35,261 nucleotides of DNA from Vicinamibacteria bacterium (GCA_025923995.1 JAICEW010000021.1:1-35261); one strand, 5' to 3'. Shown: positions 27,040-35,261, counted from the first letter of the stretch. Numbers and translations are program-made. The notes: generated from the sequence alone by a model not told the origin.

Positions 27040-28958
27040 GAGCCCCCTCCCCCGCGCGAGAGCAGGCGGATCCCGGGCGCGGCCTGCTGCGCCGTCCATC
27101 CCGGGAGCACGACTCGCAACGGCCGGGCGGCATCCTCCCAGACCCACTGCGCCCCCAGGCGATCGATGGCGTCCTGCACCACCGTCGGATCCGCCGACTC
27201 GTACACGCGCCTCGACCATTCGCGCCGCTCGGCGACCCGCTCCATCGGGATCCCCAGCGGGACGCCGTAGGCCACCACGCGGCGCCGCGCGAGCGCCGCG
27301 ACCAGCAGCGGCTTCACTCCACCCACGTTCTCCGGATCGCCGTCCAGCGGCACCAACACGCGATCGCGCGGATCACTCGCCACGCGCAGCCGTTCGGCTG
27401 CGGCCAGGGTGGCCGGGCGCAGCGTGACGCGCACGAGGTCGAGCGACCCCGCCGTCGCGAACCGCGCGGGAGCGACCTTCCGCGCCAGCGACGTGACGGG
27501 CGCCACCAGGGCCAGGGCCACCAGGGGCGCCGCGATCCAGGCGCGACGCGCGAGCCACTCGCCAAGCGTGGGCCCCGCGTAGAGCCAGGACACGTACTGC
27601 GCGAAGGTCAGGAACTGGATTCCGTCGACTCCCATGGGATGGCCGCGCAGCGCGAGCGATGCAGCGATGGAGATCGCCATCGCGACGGCCACGAGGGCGT
27701 GCAGGCCGCTCGCGTCGCTGCGGGCCAGCCGCAGCAGCCGCGGAAGGCCGACGAGGCGCACGCCGAGCCCACCGGCCAGGAACAGCACCGTGGCCAGCAG
27801 GAGGACCGCCGGGCCGGCGTCGCCCAGGACCGACGCCGCCCATCGCAGCGTCGCGTTCACCTCCAGCGAGAGGCGCACCGGGCGCAGCGGGTCGGGCAGG
27901 AGCGGCCATCCGCCGCGACCGCCGGGGCTCAGCGCCGTGAGCAGCAGCCACGGGGCGCCCCCGACGAGCCCGGCGAGCGCCACGGCCAGGAGACGCGCCC
28001 GTCGGAGAACGACCGTCGCCACGAGCGCCGCGGCCAGCAGCGCGAGGAACGCGAACACCTTGGTCTGCCACAGCGCACCCAGGACCAGGCCCAGCAGCGC
28101 GAGGTCGGCCCGCCGGCCCGCCTGCAGCCAGCGTCCGGCCAGGACGAGGGCGGCCAGCGCGAGCGGGAGCCCCCACACCCACGGGTTGTAGAGCAGTGAC
28201 TCCGCCGAGAACGAGTGGAAGGCGAAGAAATGGGCCGAGCGTTCGAGGCCGGTGCGGTTCGCGGTCGCGGTCAGGAAGGAGAGGTCGCCTCCCAGCGCAA
28301 CCAGCAGGGTCGTGACCACGCGCGTGGTCCGCGAGGCTCCCCACCCCGCGAGCAGGCCCGCCACGGCCAGCCCGACGAAGACCGCCCCGATCGCGTGCAG
28401 CTGCCACACGAACGCCGCCAGGCCGGAGGCGCCCGCGTACGCGCGCAGCAGGAGCCCGGCCAGCGCGGGGAACAGCGAGTACTGCATGGGCAGCGGCGCG
28501 AACAGCGGGTTCTCGAGGCGATCGGGCGCCGCGCGCAGCAGCTCGTCTGCCACCAGCGAGTAGCTCACGCGGTCCCCGACGTCGAAGCCCAGCCGGAGCG
28601 AGGCGCCGCCCGGGCCGGGCCTGAAGTCGGAAGCGTTCGCGAGGTGGAAGAGCGCGCCCAGGGCGAGCGGCAGCGCCAGGTCCGGCCACAGCGCCCACGC
28701 ACGGCGGACCGACTCGCGGCCCGGACGCAGCCAGGCCAGGCACGCGACGACGAGCGGCACCAGGAGATAGCGCCCTCCCAGGCGGATCTCGAGCAGCAGG
28801 ACCGGCAGCACGACCGACCAGCCGAGACCCATCGCCACCGCCAGCCCCTCCGGTCCGTCGGCACGCGAGCGGGCCAGCCGCAGCGCGGCGTAGCCAGGAG
28901 GAAGGAGCATCAGCGCGAAGACGGCGAGCGAGACCGCGGTGCCCGCGGCGGCGGTCAC
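27036..28958 (-). CDS. Polytopic membrane protein, GT-C glycosyltransferase-like
   Basis: A 640-aa protein with roughly a dozen predicted membrane helices, from LAVFALMLLPPGYAALRLA near the N-terminus to LVALALVAPVTSLA at ~500, and a soluble C-terminal domain of ~130 residues. GTG 28958 overlaps the upstream stop as GTGA. An acidic stretch in the first large loop (GFDVGDRVSYSLVADEL) and the following NPLFAPLPMQYSLFPAL recall catalytic-loop regions of GT-C transferases, which use polyprenyl-phosphate sugars outside the membrane. The C-terminal part (LVPLDGDPENVGGVKPLLVAAL, PTVVQDAIDRLGAQWVWEDA) resembles the end domains of large mannosyl/arabinosyl-type membrane transferases. Substrate is unknown. 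It lies between two related membrane genes, the downstream one broken. Confidence 0.7.
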   Translation of the reverse strand: MTAAAGTAVSLAVFALMLLPPGYAALRLARSRADGPEGLAVAMGLGWSVVLPVLLLEIRLGGRYLLVPLVVACLAWLRPGRESVRRAWALWPDLALPLALGALFHLANASDFRPGPGGASLRLGFDVGDRVSYSLVADELLRAAPDRLENPLFAPLPMQYSLFPALAGLLLRAYAGASGLAAFVWQLHAIGAVFVGLAVAGLLAGWGASRTTRVVTTLLVALGGDLSFLTATANRTGLERSAHFFAFHSFSAESLLYNPWVWGLPLALAALVLAGRWLQAGRRADLALLGLVLGALWQTKVFAFLALLAAALVATVVLRRARLLAVALAGLVGGAPWLLLTALSPGGRGGWPLLPDPLRPVRLSLEVNATLRWAASVLGDAGPAVLLLATVLFLAGGLGVRLVGLPRLLRLARSDASGLHALVAVAMAISIAASLALRGHPMGVDGIQFLTFAQYVSWLYAGPTLGEWLARRAWIAAPLVALALVAPVTSLARKVAPARFATAGSLDLVRVTLRPATLAAAERLRVASDPRDRVLVPLDGDPENVGGVKPLLVAALARRRVVAYGVPLGIPMERVAERREWSRRVYESADPTVVQDAIDRLGAQWVWEDAARPLRVVLPGWTAQQAAPGIRLLSRGGGGS

Positions 28959-30646
28959 GGCCAGAGCCAGGCGGCCGGTCCGCCCACGGCATCGAGGAGC
29001 GCGCGCGCCAGCGGAGTGCGCGGCCGGGCGAGCAGGTGCGCGTCCGGCCGGTAGGCGAGCGCACCCGCGGCGGCCTCCGCGGGCAGCTCTCGCGACAGCA
29101 CGAACGCGTTCCGGGCCGGCTCGTACTGCAGGAGCACCAGGCGGTCGTAGGGCAGGAGCTGGGTGTCGCGCCCGTCCAGCCGGCGGCAGTCGGGACTCCG
29201 CTCGCCGCTGCACTCGAAGCCGTCCGCCGCGGGCCGGCACGTCGTCTGCCGATTGGAGGACCAGAGGAAGACCCGGCACTCGACGCTCGGGTCCTCGTAG
29301 AGCAACACGGCCCACGCGCGCGCGAGGTACCCGGCTTCGGTGGCCAGGTAGCGGCGGTGCTCGGGGACGCGCAGCAACAGGTGCGCGCCCGGCGCGAGGG
29401 CGGGCGCCTCGCCCAGCCACGAAGCCAGCTCCTGCCGGTGCGCGCGCGTGTAGCCGACGAAGTAGTCCTGGCGCTCCAGCGCGCCCGCCACGCCCAGAGC
29501 GAGCCATCCGCCCAGGGCGACGCGTACGAGCGCGCGCCCGGCGGTTCCCGTCGCGCGGCCCCACGCCGCGGCGGCCAGGCGCCCGAGCGCGAGGCACGCG
29601 AAGACGCGCGCCAGCAGGTGCGTCCGACAGTAGACCTCGGACAGCTGCACGCTCGCGAACGCGACGCTCGTCACCGCCATCAGTCCCAGCGAAGCCGCGA
29701 CACCGGCGAGCCCGATGCGCTCGCGGGCGCCGTCACGCGCGGGACCGCGCCGCAGCAGCAGGAGCGCCGCGATCGCCCCGGCGGCGAGCGCGATCGCCAG
29801 GCGAAGCGGCTCCGGGACGACCGTGCCGATGGACGGGAACCACAGCGGGCGATCCAGGGCCCAGCGCCAGGGCGTGAAGTTCCAGAGAAGCAGGTCGGCG
29901 CAACGGCCGAGCCACCGTCCCGCGCCGAGCGGCACCAGCGCCTGCTGGAGGTATCCGCCACCGGTGAGCTGGCGCAGCACCAACACGAGGTACGGGAGCG
30001 GTGCGACGAACCACAGGAGCGCGAGCCCCACCCTCCGCCGGCCGCGCGTGCCCGGCGCCGCGATCCACAGCAGTGGTGTCAGGGGCCACGCGGCGAGCGC
30101 GCCGTCGCTCGTCCAGAGCGAGACCGACAGGCACAGCGGCGTCGTCCACAGCGCGACCTTCGATCCTCCTTGCAGCCACGCGAGCCCGAGCAGCGTCGCG
30201 CCCAGGTAGGCGACGATCGAGAGCTGGTACGCGACCGCGAGCGGCGCGCCGGTGAAGAAGTCCGGCGTCGCGCAGAGCACGAGCGCGGCGCAGAGCGGCG
30301 CGGCCAGCGGCGCATCGGGCCACAGCCGCCGGGCCAGCCGATCGGCGAGGACGCCGGTCGCCAGCCAGGACGCCGCGCAGAAGAGGTGCAGCGCGTGCAC
30401 GGGGTAGCCGGTGGCCAGGGCGGCCATGAACGGCAGCCCCAGCAGCCGGCGGGTCGGCGTGGCGATCGCCGGGAGGAGCCCTTCGCCGCGCTCCGGCGCG
30501 ACGTACGCTCGGAAGAGGTTCTGCACGTCGTCGTGCCACAGGCCCTGGTCCGGGACGAACAGGCCCCAGACGACCGCGCTCAAGCCGAGGTACAGGAGCC
30601 AGGGAGTGCTAGGGGGCGCGCCCTCCGTGGCCCCCGGCTCGGTCAC
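28955..30646 (-). CDS. Polytopic membrane protein, GT-C glycosyltransferase-like
   Basis: A 563-aa membrane protein with about ten helices in residues ~15-395 and a soluble C-terminal domain of ~165 residues. The first loop carries DQGLWHDDVQNLFRAY; an acidic pair (HDD) in the first periplasmic loop is a hallmark of GT-C enzymes. The C-terminal domain contains four cysteines in CRVFLW, TTCRP, FECSG and PDCRR, which could form disulfides if outside the membrane. The start is GTG 30646 with GAGG upstream, 4 bp after the acyltransferase stop; in-frame ATGs are much further in. Its stop overlaps the next GTG. The role is probably in glycan or lipid decoration of the envelope (inference). Confidence 0.7.
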   Translation of the reverse strand: MTEPGATEGAPPSTPWLLYLGLSAVVWGLFVPDQGLWHDDVQNLFRAYVAPERGEGLLPAIATPTRRLLGLPFMAALATGYPVHALHLFCAASWLATGVLADRLARRLWPDAPLAAPLCAALVLCATPDFFTGAPLAVAYQLSIVAYLGATLLGLAWLQGGSKVALWTTPLCLSVSLWTSDGALAAWPLTPLLWIAAPGTRGRRRVGLALLWFVAPLPYLVLVLRQLTGGGYLQQALVPLGAGRWLGRCADLLLWNFTPWRWALDRPLWFPSIGTVVPEPLRLAIALAAGAIAALLLLRRGPARDGARERIGLAGVAASLGLMAVTSVAFASVQLSEVYCRTHLLARVFACLALGRLAAAAWGRATGTAGRALVRVALGGWLALGVAGALERQDYFVGYTRAHRQELASWLGEAPALAPGAHLLLRVPEHRRYLATEAGYLARAWAVLLYEDPSVECRVFLWSSNRQTTCRPAADGFECSGERSPDCRRLDGRDTQLLPYDRLVLLQYEPARNAFVLSRELPAEAAAGALAYRPDAHLLARPRTPLARALLDAVGGPAAWLWP

Positions 30647-30650
30647 AGCC

Positions 30651-31667
30651 TCAGCCGAACCAGACCGAGCGGCGGCGGGCCAGGCGCCCGTCGATCATGC
30701 GCTGCACCGTGGAGCGGACGTCCTCGGAGATGCGGTTGACGAGGATCGGGTCGTCCGCGCTCTCGGGGCCGTATTCGTCGAGCCGGACCGGGTCGGCGAA
30801 CTCGATCGACCACTTGGACGGCAGGGGCACGAGCCCCAGCGGGCCCAGCAGCGGGAACGTCGGAGTGATCGGGAAGTACGGCAGGCCCAGCGGCTTCCCC
30901 ATCCAGTTGGCCTGGCCGACCATGGGATGGATCTCCTCGGCGCCCACCACGGCGCAGGGGATGATGGGCGCGCCGGTGCGCAGCGCGATGCGCACGAAGC
31001 CGCCCCGCCCGAAGCGCGCGAGGCGGTAGCGGTCCTTGAAGGGCTTGCCGACGCCCTTGACGCCTTCGGGGAAGACGCCCACCAGCTCGCCCTTGCGCAG
31101 CAGCCGCACCGCGTTGTCCGGGTTCGCCCGCACGGCCCCGCTGCGCGAGAGCAGCGGCGCCAGGAACGGCAGCAGCGCGAACATGTCGAGCGCCAGCATC
31201 CGGCACGTGCGGCGGGCCGGGTGCTCGTGCCGGACGGCCAGGCTGATCATGAGGCCGTCGTACGGCAGCACGCCCGAGTGGTTGGCGACGATCAAGCCGG
31301 CGCCGTCGCCCGGGAGGTGCTCGATGCCCTGCGCCTCGACGCGCCACCAGACCGCGTAGAGGAACTCGAACAGCGGCATGAGCGTCTCGGCGAAGCGCGC
31401 GTCGTAGCCGAACTCGTCCACGTCCTCGGAGTGGTACGAGAAGTAGACGTCGCTCCAGAAGCGCGCCGCCTTCTCCCAGGAGAGCCCGCTGCGCAGCTCC
31501 TGCACCAGGCGCGCCGCAGCCACCAGCGGACCGGGGCGCCCGCCGGCCGCAGCGCGGGCCCGCCGGAGCTGATCCTCCAGCGCGCGCACCTGCCGGCGGA
31601 GCGCCTCCGCCTCGTCGTCGCCGTCGGCCACCGGCGGGCGCAGCGGCACCACCTTGGGCCGGCTCAC
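30651..31667 (-). CDS. PlsC-type lysophospholipid acyltransferase
   Basis: A 338-aa protein that transfers an acyl chain from acyl-CoA or acyl-ACP to a glycerolipid-like acceptor. Residues 130-137 read HSGVLPYD, the HX6D form seen in actinobacterial-type relatives rather than the classic HX4D, and FPEG (199-202) binds acceptor phosphate. VANHSGVLPYDGLM and KGELVGVFPEGVKG leave little doubt about the superfamily. A charged, coiled N-terminal ~45 residues precede a helical region (AARFWSDVYFSYHSEDVDEFG) typical of this branch. The start is GTG 31667, overlapping the SDR stop as GTGA; further in-frame extension to 31856 runs opposite the conserved SDR gene and is rejected. Acceptor could be phospholipid, wax or triacylglycerol precursors. 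Confidence 0.87.
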   Translation of the reverse strand: MSRPKVVPLRPPVADGDDEAEALRRQVRALEDQLRRARAAAGGRPGPLVAAARLVQELRSGLSWEKAARFWSDVYFSYHSEDVDEFGYDARFAETLMPLFEFLYAVWWRVEAQGIEHLPGDGAGLIVANHSGVLPYDGLMISLAVRHEHPARRTCRMLALDMFALLPFLAPLLSRSGAVRANPDNAVRLLRKGELVGVFPEGVKGVGKPFKDRYRLARFGRGGFVRIALRTGAPIIPCAVVGAEEIHPMVGQANWMGKPLGLPYFPITPTFPLLGPLGLVPLPSKWSIEFADPVRLDEYGPESADDPILVNRISEDVRSTVQRMIDGRLARRRSVWFG

Positions 31668-32650
31668 GCGGTGGCCTCCACCGGCGTGGCCTCGCCCCGC
31701 GGGTGCCGGTAGCGCAGGTACGCCTCCAGCGCCTGGCGGCTCGAGTAGGTGGCGCTCCATCCCAGCTCGCGGCGCGCCTTGGCGCCGTCGGCCACGAACG
31801 GGTAGCGCACGAAGTCCACGAAGCCCCCCGGCGCGTCTCCGATGCCGGTCGTCCACAGCGCGTCCGCGGCGACGTACGCGAGCGGGTGCGGCACGGCCAC
31901 GGGGATCTTGGCGCCCAGGTGGAGCGCGGTCGCGAGCGGGATGGGGTGGGACGGCGCGACGTTGAAGATCCCGCGCGGCCGCCGCTCGACGGCGCGCAGC
32001 GCCGCCTCGACCGCGTCGTCCGGGTGCAGGAGCTGGACGAGCGGATCGAAGCCCATCAGCATCGGCACCACGCGGTGGTCGAAGATGCGCGTGTAGAACG
32101 TGTGCACGCCGGGCCCGAACAGCGGCGCGAAGCGCAGCACGGTCACGCCCAGGTCCGGGTAGCGGCGCGCGAAGGAGGCCGCGTGCTGCTCCGCCTCCAG
32201 CTTGTCGCGCAGCCAGCGCAGGCCCGAGCCGGACGGCAGGGCCCGCTCCTCCGTGAGGAAGCTCGGGTTCTGGCCGGACGCGCCGTAGACGGTGGTGGAG
32301 GAGCGCAGGAACACGTGGCGCACGCCGGCCGCCGCCGCGGCGGCGAAGAGGTTGAGCGTGCCGATCGACTCCAGCTCGTGCGCGTGCGTCGCGTCCCGGC
32401 GCGGGCTGGTGAAGAAGGCCGCGTGCAGGACGGAATCGACCTCCTCCTCGCGGAGCGCCTCCAGCAGCTGCTGGTCGGACGCGGGCTCGGTGAGGTCGAT
32501 GGCGCGGTGGCGGACGCCCAGCGCGCCCGGGGGCGCGGCCACGTCCAGCGCGACCAGGGCGTCGCCTCCCCGCTGGCCGGCCAGACGGCGCAGCAGGCGC
32601 GATCCCAGGAAGGACGACGCCCCCGTGACCGCGAGCCGGCCGGCGCTCAC
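31664..32650 (-). CDS. Extended SDR (NAD-dependent epimerase/dehydratase family), catalytic Tyr replaced
   Basis: A 328-aa Rossmann protein with TGASSFLG at 9-16, a DL acidic residue for nucleotide binding, VLHAAFF, then LRSSTTVYGAS at ~115-125. In typical extended SDRs the active site is YxxxK. Here the segment is WLRDK (146-150): the Lys is kept but the Tyr position is Trp. Some actinobacterial relatives also read RDR/RDK here, so this may be a non-canonical subfamily rather than damage. GTG 32650 overlaps the phasin stop as GTGA. Redox chemistry may be lost or use another residue; a scaffold or ligand-binding role is possible. Its placement with lipid genes suggests an acyl or sterol-like substrate rather than a sugar. 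Confidence 0.85.
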   Translation of the reverse strand: MSAGRLAVTGASSFLGSRLLRRLAGQRGGDALVALDVAAPPGALGVRHRAIDLTEPASDQQLLEALREEEVDSVLHAAFFTSPRRDATHAHELESIGTLNLFAAAAAAGVRHVFLRSSTTVYGASGQNPSFLTEERALPSGSGLRWLRDKLEAEQHAASFARRYPDLGVTVLRFAPLFGPGVHTFYTRIFDHRVVPMLMGFDPLVQLLHPDDAVEAALRAVERRPRGIFNVAPSHPIPLATALHLGAKIPVAVPHPLAYVAADALWTTGIGDAPGGFVDFVRYPFVADGAKARRELGWSATYSSRQALEAYLRYRHPRGEATPVEATA

Positions 32651-33015
32651 CTGGCGCCCTTGCGCCTCGCCGCCTTCTTGCGCGCGGCCTTGCGGCGCGG
32701 CGCCGTCGCGGCCCCCTCGGCCTTCGGCGTGCCCTGCGCGGAGGCCTTCACCGCGAGGCCCTCGACCGCCGCCTTCTGGACCGCCAGCTCGCGCTCCAGG
32801 GACTCGATCTTGGAGAGCGCCTTCTTGAACTCGGTGCGCGTGGGGATGTTCATGCCGGCCAGGGCCTGCGCGACCCCTTCCTCCAGCTTCTCCTTGCCCT
32901 TGACGGCGCCCTGCATGGCCTTCACGAAGTGCGGGTTGGCCATGAGGTCGTTCGAGAGCTGGTTCAGGACCTCTTCGCCACGCTCCTTCAGGCGATCGAA
33001 GACGCTGCGTGCCAC
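32647..33015 (-). CDS. Second phasin-like protein with basic tail
   Basis: A 122-aa protein. GTG 33015 is chosen because GGGAG lies 7 bases upstream; the in-frame ATG 54 bp further up lacks a site. Residues ~1-95 are helical (SVFDRLKERGEEVLNQLSND, MQGAVKGKEKLEEGVAQAL) and include GMNIPTRTEFKKALSKIESL, the phasin NIPTR motif also found in the phaR-linked phasin. The C-terminus is a histone-like tail (APRRKAARKKAARRKG). It lies downstream of the acyl-reductase gene by 76 bp and overlaps the SDR gene, so it is cut off from phaR. The protein may coat a lipid inclusion other than PHA, or be a second PHA phasin. Confidence 0.75.
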   Translation of the reverse strand: MARSVFDRLKERGEEVLNQLSNDLMANPHFVKAMQGAVKGKEKLEEGVAQALAGMNIPTRTEFKKALSKIESLERELAVQKAAVEGLAVKASAQGTPKAEGAATAPRRKAARKKAARRKGAR

Positions 33016-33091
33016 GGTGTGCTCCCTTCTCGAGGTTCCGACGCGAACGGCTGGGCCCACAGGATACACCCCTGGAGAACGCGAGGCACCG

Positions 33092-34957
33092 CTAGCGGCG
33101 CGCCTTGAAGGCCTTCAGGTCCACGCGGTCGGCGAGCTGGCGCTGGAACTCACGCGGGCGGATGGCGCCCGCCTCGTGCCCGGTCTCGCGCTCCATCGCC
33201 GCCAGCGTCTCGTCCCAGACCCGCTCCCGCCGCGCGATCTCGTCCGCGTCCTTGACCCGCCCGAAGTCCTGCACGTACTTGTTGTGGCGGCACAGCATGC
33301 GGAAGGCGTGCTCGGTGTCGGGCCGGCGGATGGGCAGGCCCAGGATGCGCACGTCGTTGCCGACCGAGTGCACCGGCTGGCCCCACTCGCTGTACCCGCC
33401 GAAGATCGTCCCCAGCTTCTCCAGGCCGTTGGCCAGGCGCGCCTCCCCCAGCCACGTCAGCGTGGACTTCATGAGCGGCAGCGTGAAGTTCCGGTAGACG
33501 GTCGGATCGGCCAGGCGCACGCGCACGCCCAGCTCCTCGCGGTTGATGCGCAGCATGTCCTCGGAGCGGATGCGGTTGTCGGTCGCCAGGTGGATGCGGT
33601 TCCCGATCGCGTCGGGGGCGCCCAGCGCGGCCAGGATGCCCGCGACCACGCGGTCCACGGGCACCAGGTTCAGCTCGGCCGTGGGGTCGCCAGGGAAGTT
33701 GCCGGCCAGCAGGCCGATGACGCGCGCCTTGGCCTGGTCGGTCAGGCCCTCGGCCGCCTCGATCGCCTGCTGGGCCCGCCCGAACGCGTTGATGGGCGCG
33801 TTCACCACCTTGGTGTCGCCCCGGTTGTTGCCGCTGCGCGAGTGGCCGATCACGATCGACGGCAGCAGCTGCGCCACGCGCAGGCCGTGGTCGATGAGCG
33901 CGCGGTCGGTCTCGATCGACGCCATCGCCTTGGTCAGCTCGTAGTAGTTGTTGTAGAAGTGCCGGGGGAAGACGAGCGCGTTCTCCTGCGCCATCGAGCG
34001 CCGCTTGCGGCCGTGGATGTACGAGGTCTCGATGGCGATGTGGGCCACGAAGGCCGAGTCGGGCGTCTCCTGCACGGCGCGCGAGAAGGCGAGCGCGTTC
34101 TTGCTGCCCAGCACGTTGGCGCGGAAGCTCGTCTCGTAGGGGTCGTCGAACGACACGCTGGCCGCGCAGTGGATGACGTGGGTCAGGGTGCGGCGCAGCT
34201 CCTGCAGGTCGGATTCGCCCAGCCCCAGGTGCGGCTTCTCGATGTCGCCCTCCACGAAACGGAACTTGCGTGCCTGGGAGGGCTTGAGGTGCAGCCGCTT
34301 GAGCAGCAGCGCGCCGCGCTGCTGCGGTGTCAGGACCTTCACGACCTCCCTGGTCCTGTGATCGCGGATGGTCTCCGGCCGCACCACCGCGACCAGCTCC
34401 TCGATGCGCCGGTCCGACGCCGCCTGGTGGAGGATCTCCTTGCCCAGGAAGCCGGTCGCGCCGGTCAGGAGCACGCGCAGCTTCGGCTGGCGCCCGCGTC
34501 GGCGCAGCGCGGCGGCCGCGTCCCGCTGCAGCTTCTCGACGCGCGCTTTGACGTCCTTCTCCGACAGGTGCGAGGTCTCGCGGAAGCGGAACTGGTGGCT
34601 GCGGTCCACCACTCCCAGCAGGCGGCGCGCCCGACGCTCGAGCCCTTCCCCCCCGACGACGGAGCCCACGGTCCGCGCGACGAACGAGCCCACCTGGTTG
34701 ATCGCCCGCAGGCCGTCGCCCACCGCGCCCTCGGCGCCGGTGAGCTGGACCGCGCGGTTGGCCAGGAACTGGACGGCGACCTCGAGCGGATGGTTGTCCC
34801 GGTGCGCGTGCACCAGCAGCTCCGCCGGGTCGATGGGGCCGGGGATCTCCTCGCCGGTGATGCGGCTCAGGCGCGCGATGTAGCGCTCGGGCGCCGGGTC
34901 GAACGCGGCCGGCTCCTCGGCGGCGGGGCCACGTCGGGATCGCGCTCGGGCCTTCAT
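33092..34957 (-). CDS. Fatty acyl-CoA/thioester reductase-like SDR (NAD_binding_4)
   Basis: A 621-aa soluble protein. An N-terminal ~155-residue helical region is followed by a Rossmann domain: LLTGATGFLGKEILHQ (motif at 165-172), FVEGDIEKPHLGL, THVIHCAASVSFDDPY, NVLGSKNAL and the catalytic YELTK (Tyr339, Lys343). LPSIVIGHS and LNLVPVDRVVAGI are typical of the male-sterility/fatty acyl-CoA reductase branch, and the C-terminal ~150 residues resemble the sterile domain. Such enzymes reduce acyl-thioesters to aldehyde or alcohol with NADPH, for example for wax esters or ether lipids. ATG 34957 has no strong ribosome site. All catalytic residues are present. It heads the lipid block with phasin, SDR and acyltransferase downstream. 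Confidence 0.85.
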   Translation of the reverse strand: MKARARSRRGPAAEEPAAFDPAPERYIARLSRITGEEIPGPIDPAELLVHAHRDNHPLEVAVQFLANRAVQLTGAEGAVGDGLRAINQVGSFVARTVGSVVGGEGLERRARRLLGVVDRSHQFRFRETSHLSEKDVKARVEKLQRDAAAALRRRGRQPKLRVLLTGATGFLGKEILHQAASDRRIEELVAVVRPETIRDHRTREVVKVLTPQQRGALLLKRLHLKPSQARKFRFVEGDIEKPHLGLGESDLQELRRTLTHVIHCAASVSFDDPYETSFRANVLGSKNALAFSRAVQETPDSAFVAHIAIETSYIHGRKRRSMAQENALVFPRHFYNNYYELTKAMASIETDRALIDHGLRVAQLLPSIVIGHSRSGNNRGDTKVVNAPINAFGRAQQAIEAAEGLTDQAKARVIGLLAGNFPGDPTAELNLVPVDRVVAGILAALGAPDAIGNRIHLATDNRIRSEDMLRINREELGVRVRLADPTVYRNFTLPLMKSTLTWLGEARLANGLEKLGTIFGGYSEWGQPVHSVGNDVRILGLPIRRPDTEHAFRMLCRHNKYVQDFGRVKDADEIARRERVWDETLAAMERETGHEAGAIRPREFQRQLADRVDLKAFKARR

Positions 34958-35004
34958 GGTCTTCGGGGGAACCGCCGCATGCTACGACCGCGGGCCGCGC
35001 AGGG

Positions 35005-35261
35005 TCAATCGACCACGGTCGCCGCGTCGGGACGCACGCCGAACCGGTGCAGGCGCACGCCAGGGGCCGGGGCGGCCAGGCCGACCAGGTTGTCCCCGCG
35101 GAACAGCGCGTCGCGCGGGATCGCCAGCAGGTGCCGCTGCACCTGCGCGCCGACCGGCGCGTCCCCCAGCACGCGTCCGTTCACGTCGACGCGCACCGTG
35201 GCCGGCACGGTGGCCGACAGCCAGAGCGCGAGCTGCCACGTGTCGGGCGCCAGGCACGGGA
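35005..35261 (-). CDS. C-terminal fragment of an unknown protein (5' end outside window)
   Basis: The frame is open to the window edge and gives the last 84 residues. It reads as a small beta-sandwich: WQLALWLSATVPATVRVDVNG, then VQRHLLAIPRDALFRGDNLVGL and VRLHRFGV. The RVxVNGxxLG...lPxxaLxxGxNxV pattern resembles the C-terminal beta-domain of membrane glycosyltransferase-like or sulfatase-like proteins, but 84 residues are too few to name it. The stop lies 47 bp before the reductase gene, so they may be co-transcribed. Confidence 0.65.
   Translation of the reverse strand, partial: PCLAPDTWQLALWLSATVPATVRVDVNGRVLGDAPVGAQVQRHLLAIPRDALFRGDNLVGLAAPAPGVRLHRFGVRPDAATVVD

Noticed and set aside
31668-31856. 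Longer N-terminus for the acyltransferase
   Set aside because: The extension is Arg/Gly-rich and lies opposite the conserved end of the SDR gene; GTG 31667 overlaps the SDR stop.

Overview
The window is very GC-rich with short intergenic gaps, GTG/TTG starts and stop-start overlaps. No tRNA, rRNA, CRISPR array, insertion sequence or phage gene was seen. The best lineage guess is an uncultured Acidobacteriota (or a myxobacterium-like relative). The main clue is a membrane protein with a short N-terminal helix-turn-helix domain and a C-terminal PD40/TolB-like propeller, an architecture very common in Acidobacteriota. A PhaR/phasin pair and a secreted Calx-beta protein also fit. This placement is inference.

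Left part (1-7623). The end of urocanate hydratase (hutU) overlaps a P-loop ATPase gene. A DUF1963/YwqG-like gene then faces left. A divergent control region with a CRP/FNR-like dyad separates it from a rightward six-gene operon. That operon encodes a small Serratia-type DNA/RNA non-specific nuclease with all four catalytic residues, a protein with a C-terminal SUFU-like domain (a known immunity fold in polymorphic-toxin systems), and four consecutive ~300-aa acidic coiled-coil proteins joined by nearly identical stop-start junctions. I do not know this gene set as a described system. It is the leading candidate for something new: a toxin-immunity pair whose helical carrier or scaffold parts are supplied in trans.

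Centre (7649-19317). A perfect TGTGA-N6-TCACA site precedes an exported beta-helix/Calx-beta protein, which converges with glycogen synthase glgA. A rightward housekeeping block follows: ksgA/rsmA, RNase J, ftsK, a TPR-AMIN-Amidase_3 cell-wall amidase and a tiny one-helix membrane protein.

Right-centre (19337-26320). The HTH-propeller membrane protein diverges from phaR. The phaR promoter has a textbook -35/-10 placed so that the GTG start is the expected +1 (leaderless), and two dyads lie 32 bp apart. Downstream are a PhaF-like basic-tailed phasin, a patatin-like acyl hydrolase and a penicillin-acylase-family Ntn hydrolase whose start overlaps the patatin stop.

Right end (26345-35261, leftward). 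From upstream to downstream: the C-terminus of an unknown protein, a fatty-acyl reductase-like SDR, a second phasin-like protein, an epimerase-like SDR lacking the catalytic tyrosine, a PlsC-type acyltransferase, two polytopic GT-C-like membrane proteins and the remnant of a third, broken by an internal deletion and frameshift. Four of these junctions are GTGA overlaps, so much of the block is probably translationally coupled. The phasin beside acyl reductase and acyltransferase genes suggests lipid-inclusion or envelope-lipid work.
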